DNA from: Rhynchosporium graminicola
Taxonomy: Eukaryota > Ascomycota > Leotiomycetes > Helotiales > Ploettnerulaceae
NCBI GenBank assembly: GCA_900074885.1
Contig: FJUW01000051.1
Location: forward strand, 541,499-605,498
Length of the DNA stretch: 64,000 nucleotides
Direction: 5' to 3'
The notes under the pieces were generated by a model. It worked only from the letters and a program-made list of their open reading frames with translations. It was not told where the DNA came from and made no database searches. Each line of letters starts with the position of its first letter. Position 1 is the stretch's first letter. Both the position numbers and the translations under genes were made by a program. Positions 57,980 to 64,000 of the stretch are shown here, piece after piece.

Positions 57980-60900
57980 ACTTTAGCTTATATTTATTTA
58001 AAGCTATAGAGTTTATTAAGTTTTCTAAGAGTTCTTATATTAATTTATAATAACTTAATTATTTTATAAGTAGTTTTTTAAACTTTTCTCTTTCTCTTTT
58101 CTTATCTCTTATATAAAGGATCTATTTTATTAAAAACTCTTTATATATCTTAAATAAGATTAGATCTAACTATTTATTATTAGTCTCTTATTTTATTAAG
58201 AAGTTATTACTAATAAGTTATAGTAAATCTATATAAAATACTAAGTAAATATTCTTAAGGATCTTAGATAATTATATAAATAATAGCGAAAGTACTTCTT
58301 TTATTATATATTTAATATATTTAGTATCTAAACTCCTCTTTAGATAATCTATTTAATAGTTATATAAGTCTAGCTATATCTTATTATTCTTCTAATAAAT
58401 TAGTATTAGAGTTCTAGTTTTATTAATATTATTTTTCTATTTCTATATAACTTTAGCTATATTTACTTAATATAACTTAATAATATTCTTTATCTTTATA
58501 ATAAAAGCTCTAGCTCTTTCGCTTAATTTAAGTTTAGTATTTTCCTTAGTCTTTAATACTAATAATATAGGAAATAGCGCTTTATAGCTATATATTATAA
58601 AGAATAAACTTATCTTAAGTCTTACTTAATATTAGCTATTTAATACAAGTTATATTATAAGAAGCTACTTCTTCTAGTTTAATTACTCTTAATTAATAAA
58701 ATTTTATAAATAAGCTTATATCTCTTAATTTAGTTTCTCTAAGCTTTTATCTATTTATAAGTAGTATATAGAGCTTAATCTCTAGTATATACTTAAAAGT
58801 CGATAAAATATCTTCTAGAATATACTTATCTAATTCATTTCTCTATTACTTATAATAGCTCTTAATATCTTATAATAATATACTTAGTAGTTTATAAATT
58901 TCTCCGCGTACTCCTCTATTTTTATATTAAGTATTACCTCTAATATAATAGACTTATTTAATCTATTCTTAATTATCTAAAAGTATTAGTTCTCTTAAGA
59001 GTTTAGTAAATTAGTTATAAAGTCTATTAAGATCTCTTAGAAGAATTAGTTAAATACTAGTAGTAATAGAAGGAATCTATATTTATATTCCTTTTATATC
59101 TTATTTCTTCTATAGTAGTTATAGTTCCTTAAGAATTATTAGATATACTTCGATTATAAAAGCTAGTAGAATTACTTTCTTAGTATAAAAGTAATAGAGT
59201 CCTTACTAAGATACTTATATACTAGTATATTATAAATAAACTAGATTAATTTCGTTCTTAATATATTATCTCTTATTATATCTTCTATAGAGTCTATAGA
59301 ATATATAATTCCTAATACTTATAATTTACTTTAATAATATAGTCTTCTTTTCGTATTAATACTATAGTCTTCTACTTATACCTTAAGCTTAATTTCGCTA
59401 AGTAAAGACTAAGCTCTACTCTAAATAATATAAAGTATAGTTTTATATATTATATTATTTTCGATTACCTTTTCTTAGTATATATTTAGTTATTTATCTT
59501 AAAAAGGTCTTTTAGAATCTGACTAATTAGTAAGGAAAATCGTATTAGATTATATTAATAGAATATCTAATACTATAGTAACTAGAGCTATTCTTATATT
59601 AAATTATATTACTAGGAAATCTAATATTATAGTAGTAATTATTACACCTACTAACTTCGCGTTAAGTACTAGCTAGTTTTTTACAGAATCTGGTTCGAGA
59701 AATCTATAGAATCGAGACTTTCTATTATCCTTATTTAATATATCTTACTTCTTTTATAATAAAGCGTTCAGAATAGTCGCTTCGCTCCTCGGGCGAAATA
59801 CTAAAGAGAACTAGAATATAGCTAAAGTCTTATATTAGTATATCTATTATTCTAATAATTTTCTTTTTATTATAAAATATTTTAAGTTCTTATAATTTAT
59901 CTAAATTATAAAGAAGTATATTAATATTAGTTTAAGAGCTTAGAACTTTAAGCTAGATACTATTATAAGTATTTCTTTATTATAGATATTATAGTTAATT
60001 TTAGCTTTATTTAGCTTTCGTAAGAAAAACTTAATAAGATAAAGAATTCTATTCTTTTCTTATAGAAATACGCTTTCTAATATAAAGTTATTATAATTAG
60101 TTTCTAAGAATATAAGCGCTTCTAGGTCTTATTATATTATTATAAGCGTTTTTATAAATTTTATTCTTAAGATCTCGAACGCTTCTTTTTCTTATTTTCC
60201 TTAAGAGAATAGTATTCTTTTACTAGTAAGTATAATTAAGAGCTTAGCTATCTTTAAGTAATTCGATATAAACTTCTTATAAAAGTTAGTAAATTTATTA
60301 AATTATTTAATTTCCTTTATTATTATAAGTAGTTTCTAGTTTTTAATTACTTCTACTTTTTCTAAGTTAAGTCTTATTTCTTTTCTATTAGTATATATAA
60401 TAAATCCTAAGTATTTAATTATCTTCTTAGTAAACTTACTCTTCTTAATATCGATAAATAAGCTTCTATCCTAAAGCTTCTAGAGTATAATTTATATCTT
60501 TACTATATAATTATCTCTCGATCTATTAGAAAATATAATAATATTATCTATATATATAGATACGTATTTACTAAGTTCTTTCTATAGTAAACTATTAATA
60601 TACTACTAGAAAGTAACTAGTACTCTTAATAAACTGAATAGATATATAAGCTACTTAAATAAATTAAAGCGAATATAGAAAACTATTTTATATTTATAGC
60701 TTTTAGCTATTCTAATCTTATAGAAAGCTGAAATAATATTTACTTTAGTTAACTACTTAGATCTTATAAGAGAATAAAAGGTCTTTAGTATAAGTAATAA
60801 GAGGTACTAATCTAGCGTTATAATTACGTTTAATACTTAGTAATTATAATAGAAATATAAGCCTCTCTTAGGTTTCCTTATAAAAAGAATAAGTACTAAA

Positions 60901-61616
60901 GCTTCTAATATACTTTCTCGAATATATCCTTTTTCTAATAAGTCGTTTAGCGATTTCCTTAGTACTAGGAGTTTATCCTTCGATATACTATATAATAGCC
61001 CTTATAGTAGTACTAGCTAGGATCTATTAAGTTACTTATAGATCCTAATCTAGTAGTTAATTCTTAAGCGATAAGGTACTAGCTTATTCACTTCTTATTA
61101 GGAAAATAGTAGAGCTATATCCTTAAGCTCTAATAGAAGAAGCTTTTCAAGTTCTTTTATTATTAACTCTACTTTCTTCGATATTACCTTTTTAATATTA
61201 TCTAGCGATACTATAGCTACTATTATTAATATACTAGAGTCTAGTATATATAAGAGCTATAAGTCTTCGTAACTTCTATAGTTATACTCCTCTGATATCC
61301 ATTATTATATTATACTATAGTAGAACTAATACTTCTCTAGCGTAGTCTATATCTTATAATTCGCTTTCTAAGGATTTTCTAGTATAATCAGAAAGAATAA
61401 GTAGTAATAATATAAGTATAAACTAATTACTTATATCTTATAATATTTATTTAGAAAGATATAACTTTTTCTATTTTCGTACTCTTTAGTGATTTAGATA
61501 CGCTTTTTACTTTATAGGTCTTATTACTAATATAATAAAGACTAAGACTATTCGCTAGGTCTTTATTAATTATAGTATAATACTAGTAGCTTTCGTCGAT
61601 AAGAGTAAATATTCCG
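57980..61616 (-). pseudogene. Gypsy D3 pol
   Basis: Minus-strand frame parallel to D2. Polymerase box YIDNIIIF near 60545-60570 (second Asp to Asn). Protease start TLIDESYQYYTIINKDLA near 61570-61616 retains the first Asp that D2 has lost. More stops than D2 in the integrase. It confirms the D2 sequence across the E insertion site (ctcttatatatactag). Confidence 0.85.
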
Positions 61617-62019
61617 TGTGAAAATTGAGGGTGGAAATCGGCCGAAGGTCAGAATAACAGAATAATAGGTGATTAATTTGACTTGCTTTGTTTGCTTACT
61701 TGAAGAGAGCTAACTACAGGAGAGATTCTAGCTACTTATATAGCTATATGAGCTCTCTAGAATATTCTATACTACGTAATACAGAACTCCATAGAAGAAG
61801 ACACGTATACCGTAGAATCATACTACGTCAGTAGTACGTCAGTAGAAACCTCTAGAAGTACGATATGCGTACTAGAGAGTAGTAGAACTCTATCGAGAAC
61901 CTTCATGGTAACTCTAATAGAGTATACAGGGTACAGGCTATTGACAAGGTACAGGGTGTAGGTGCCAGGTACAACAAGGTACATGGGCAAGGTACTGAAC
62001 TAGGTACTAAGACCATGTA

Positions 62020-62098
62020 CAGTGGGGTGCCATAGGTATTTGCACCCCCCCCGGTACAAAACGCCACCAATTTAGTTACTATGAAGGCTGCTTTAATA
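62020..62098. repeat. Left terminal inverted repeat of the Tc1/mariner element
   Basis: cagtggggtgccataggtat at the tip; matches the right end with a few C/T differences and a one-base difference in the C-run. It ends inside the transposase stop region. Confidence 0.9.
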
Positions 62099-63163
62099 TT
62101 TCGTATACTACCCTTCTGCCTTAATTATAGCTTCTACTCTATGAACTATTATATCTATTAACCTATTTAATAATACTTCTCTAAGTCTCTCCTAAGTATT
62201 AATTGCACACCTAAGCAGAAGATCAAGTGTTTCTACTATATTAGGTGCGCTAACAAGTTCCGGATATAGTATATAGATCTCTGCCTTCAAAAGAGCCTAT
62301 AGATTCTCGATCGGGTTCAAATCAGGGCTATAAGGAGGCCAGTCTATCACGTTAATACCTCGTATTGCAAACTAGTCCCGTATAATATATACCGTATGAA
62401 TCGGAGCGTTATCTTATATAAATATACTTCTAAAACTAAGAATTAGAAGTAAGTACTAATTAAGAACTATCTGATATATACGCGCAGTTACCCCTCCTTT
62501 TAGAGCTAAAGGGTCGCCTTCTATAGGTATAAGTTATATCCGTATTCTATAGCTAAAAGCTGCCCAAAATATCTTACTCTTCTGTTTACTATAACGTCGC
62601 TCTTATATAAGATCTGGTGCTAGTCGCTATTGATATTGCCCTTTACCTACTAGTATAAATATCTACTTAAGCTTTTGCCCCTTTCCAAGTTATATAGAGT
62701 ACTCGTCGCTCTACTGTACTCTTCTCTAGTTTAAGTACGTAAAGCGACAGTATCTCTGAGCCTAATTTAGTCGTACGTATACGTGATCTTATATAAGAGC
62801 AGGGCGTTTTAGTTATTATTATTTCCGGAGATTCATCTCTTGAAATAAGCGTTTAATCGATCGAATTAAAGCGTTAGGAACGATCTCTTCTTAAAGGGTC
62901 TTATACGAGATAGAAGGAGTAGAAGTAGCTATATCGTATAGAAGATCACGTTACTCTTCTAATATAATACGCTTTAGACCAGGTCGTACTTAAGAGATAT
63001 TATTAACGCGTTTTAATTCTTACCGATATATATTTGCAATAGTTAACTTCGGAATCTCAGGGTGTTTTATATGAATTCGATTATAAGACAAGCTAATAGA
63101 GCGTAATTCGCAGATTCGAGACCGCGTCTGCGGACTTAATTCAGGGCAACGGCGTCCTCCTAT
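62093..63163 (-). pseudogene. Tc1-type transposase (DDE_3 superfamily), 357 codons with stops
   Basis: A single frame of 1071 bp without indels: ATA in place of ATG at 63163 (GGRRCPELSPQ follows) to TAA at 62093-62095. An N-terminal helix-turn-helix part (LSPQTRSRICELRSISLSYN, KHPEIPKLTIANIY) precedes the catalytic core. The DDE triad is visible: SDEYSI (about 62702-62711), DNAPIHT after a stop (about 62397-62414), and PPYSPDLNPIENL (about 62290-62330). About 15 TAA/TAG codons, from Gln or Trp, inactivate it. Length fits Tc1-like fungal transposases. Confidence 0.93.
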
Positions 63164-63214
63164 AATTAAAGAAGAGAGTATATAGATCAAGAGGTTTAAA
63201 TTTCAGAGATATAG

Positions 63215-63292
63215 TATTAAAGCAGCCTTTAAAGTAACTAAATTAGTGGCGTTTTGTACCGGGGGGGTGCAAATACCTATAGCACCCCACTG
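63215..63292. repeat. Right terminal inverted repeat of the Tc1/mariner element
   Basis: Inverse of the left end, ending ctatagcaccccactg next to TA. Confidence 0.9.
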
Positions 63293-63545
63293 TACTGACA
63301 AGGTACAGGGTGTGTATGCTAATGCAGGCAGAACTGACTAAGGTACTGGTTACAAATCCAACACGCCCCCTTAATCAGAGCCTTATAGTCAGTTTTAAAA
63401 CAGAACTATATATAGGGTAAATCACTAATCGACTACCCTTGGATTATTACAAAAGAAATATAATAAGGAATGGAAATGCCACCTCGTAGCTACCCTCCTA
63501 GGTTAAATAAACCTAATTCTCTTATAATAATCTGAATTACTAGCT

Positions 63546-64000
63546 CTAATAAGCTAGTTCAAGGTGTTTTATAAACTCCTTAAATTTAGGCCTATCTAGG
63601 GCTTTAGTAAACCCGTCTGCCTTTTGCTTCAAAGTACTAATATAGATCAAATCTATAGTACCTTGATTAATTAGGTTCCTAATAAAGTGGTACTTCATAG
63701 CTATATGCTTAGTTCTCTCATGGAATTGAGGGTTTTTAGAGAGTAATAAAGCGCTGTTATTATCAGTAAACACCGGGAACCTCTCTTAGAAGTAATAGCC
63801 TAATTCGGTAAGAAGTTATCTTATATAGATTGCTTCTTTAACTGCCGAATTAATAGCTATATATTCAGCTTCTGTAGTAGACTGAGCTATAATCGATTGT
63901 AACTTCGACTTCCAAGAGAATAAGCAGCTTCCTATATAGAAGGAATAGCCGCTAGTGGACTTAGCTGTACTAATATCTCCGGCATAGTCAGAATCGCAGT
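63546..64000 (-). pseudogene. Copia G RNase H, C-terminal part
   Basis: Minus-strand frame: SDYAGDIS and SWKSKLQSIIAQSTTEAEYI, a few stops, then an uninterrupted end with FTDNNSALLLSKNP (the TDN catalytic motif is kept), HERTKHIAMKYHFIRN and ALDRPKFKEFIKHLELAY to the stop near 63546. It joins the SGYSFYIGS segment without an insert and so documents the empty site of the nest in H. Confidence 0.92.

Larger units (their letters stand above)
56381..61616 (-). mobile_element. Gypsy D3, minus-strand copy lacking its 5' end
   Basis: 3' LTR at 56381-56564 (184 bp), polypurine tract, tandem repeats, then chromodomain (about 57980-58160), integrase (58270-59070), RNase H, reverse transcriptase (60270-60970) and protease (61200-61616). 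It ends at ttccg (61612-61616) against the LTR of Copia G; gag and 5' LTR lie beyond or are lost. Confidence 0.9.
62020..63292 (-). mobile_element. Tc1/mariner DNA transposon, complete but inactive, 1273 bp
   Basis: Inserted at TA (62018-62019 and 63293-63294). Terminal inverted repeats of about 79 bp (62020-62098, 63215-63292) start cagtggggtg and include a run of 8 C on one side and 7 on the other. One transposase frame fills the inside on the minus strand. The uninterrupted LTR of H proves the insertion. Confidence 0.95.
61617..63363 (-). repeat. 3' LTR of Copia G, interrupted by a Tc1/mariner element
   Basis: Minus-strand reading starts tgttggatttgtaacc (63363) and ends ctcaattttcaca (61617). 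Without the 1273-bp insert and one TA it is about 470 bp, comparable to the 450-bp LTR of H; part of the difference is a short local duplication (acgtcagtagt, near 61830-61850). Confidence 0.92.
61617..64000 (-). mobile_element. Copia G, 3' end, same family as H, runs off the right edge
   Basis: Minus-strand Copia with 3' LTR at 61617-63363 (enlarged by a Tc1 element), polypurine tract (minus strand aagggggcg, 63364-63372), 3' untranslated region and the RNase H C-terminus. It is the least mutated retroelement here: the last 75 codons are still open and CA/TG pairs are common. Confidence 0.92.

Noticed and set aside
1..64000. rRNA or tRNA genes
   Set aside because: No conserved rRNA core or tRNA A/B-box with cloverleaf was recognised anywhere in the window.

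Overview
The window is a block of heavily mutated, nested transposable elements from a filamentous ascomycete (Pezizomycotina); no intact host gene is visible. Every element carries the signature of repeat-induced point mutation (RIP): CpA/TpG are strongly depleted and TpA enriched while CpG survives, and in the retrotransposon frames Gln, Trp and some Arg codons have become TAG, TAA or TGA. This suits an AT-rich, heterochromatic, repeat-dense compartment. The species cannot be fixed from the sequence.

Layout, left to right. Positions 1-1167 are the 5' end of a minus-strand Ty1/Copia element (gag and leader/LTR). Positions 1173-2412 and 39587-40609 are two halves of one plus-strand Copia element (H), split by a nest of about 37 kb (2413-39581) that starts TGTGACGG, ends CGTTACA and is flanked by the 5-bp duplication TATTC. 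Inside lie, in order: the 5' LTR and leader of Gypsy family A; an inverted fragment of Gypsy family C (C0); a Gypsy B copy (B1, 3843-10391, TSD CCTAT); a minus-strand Gypsy D fragment (D1, 10799-15436); a minus-strand Copia fragment (F, 15437-17883); a short non-autonomous A-type element (17884-19582); a tandem array of two C elements sharing a central LTR (19583-35991), with a second B copy (B2, 24921-30037, TSD TATAC) inserted in the shared LTR; and the integrase part and 3' LTR of family A (35992-39581). To the right: an unassigned interval (40610-41902); Gypsy D2 (41903-55588, TSD TCTTC) split by Gypsy E (43850-50708, minus); a second unassigned interval (55594-56375); a minus-strand Gypsy D3 (56381-61616); and the 3' end of a Copia element (G, same family as H), whose LTR holds a complete but dead Tc1/mariner element (62020-63292).

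Four Gypsy families (B, C, D, E) end their pol in a recognisable chromodomain, so self-targeting to heterochromatin is a plausible reason for the nesting. The most unusual feature is that three families (A, C and E) carry a decayed reading frame on the strand opposite to pol, between the integrase/chromodomain end and the 3' LTR. In family C it is present in three copies of 190-194 codons with no net frameshift. In A and E it spans roughly 360-380 codons. The three products do not obviously resemble one another or a family I recognise.

Boundaries of LTRs and target duplications were read directly and are mostly exact. Boundaries of protein domains are approximate because of the many stop codons.
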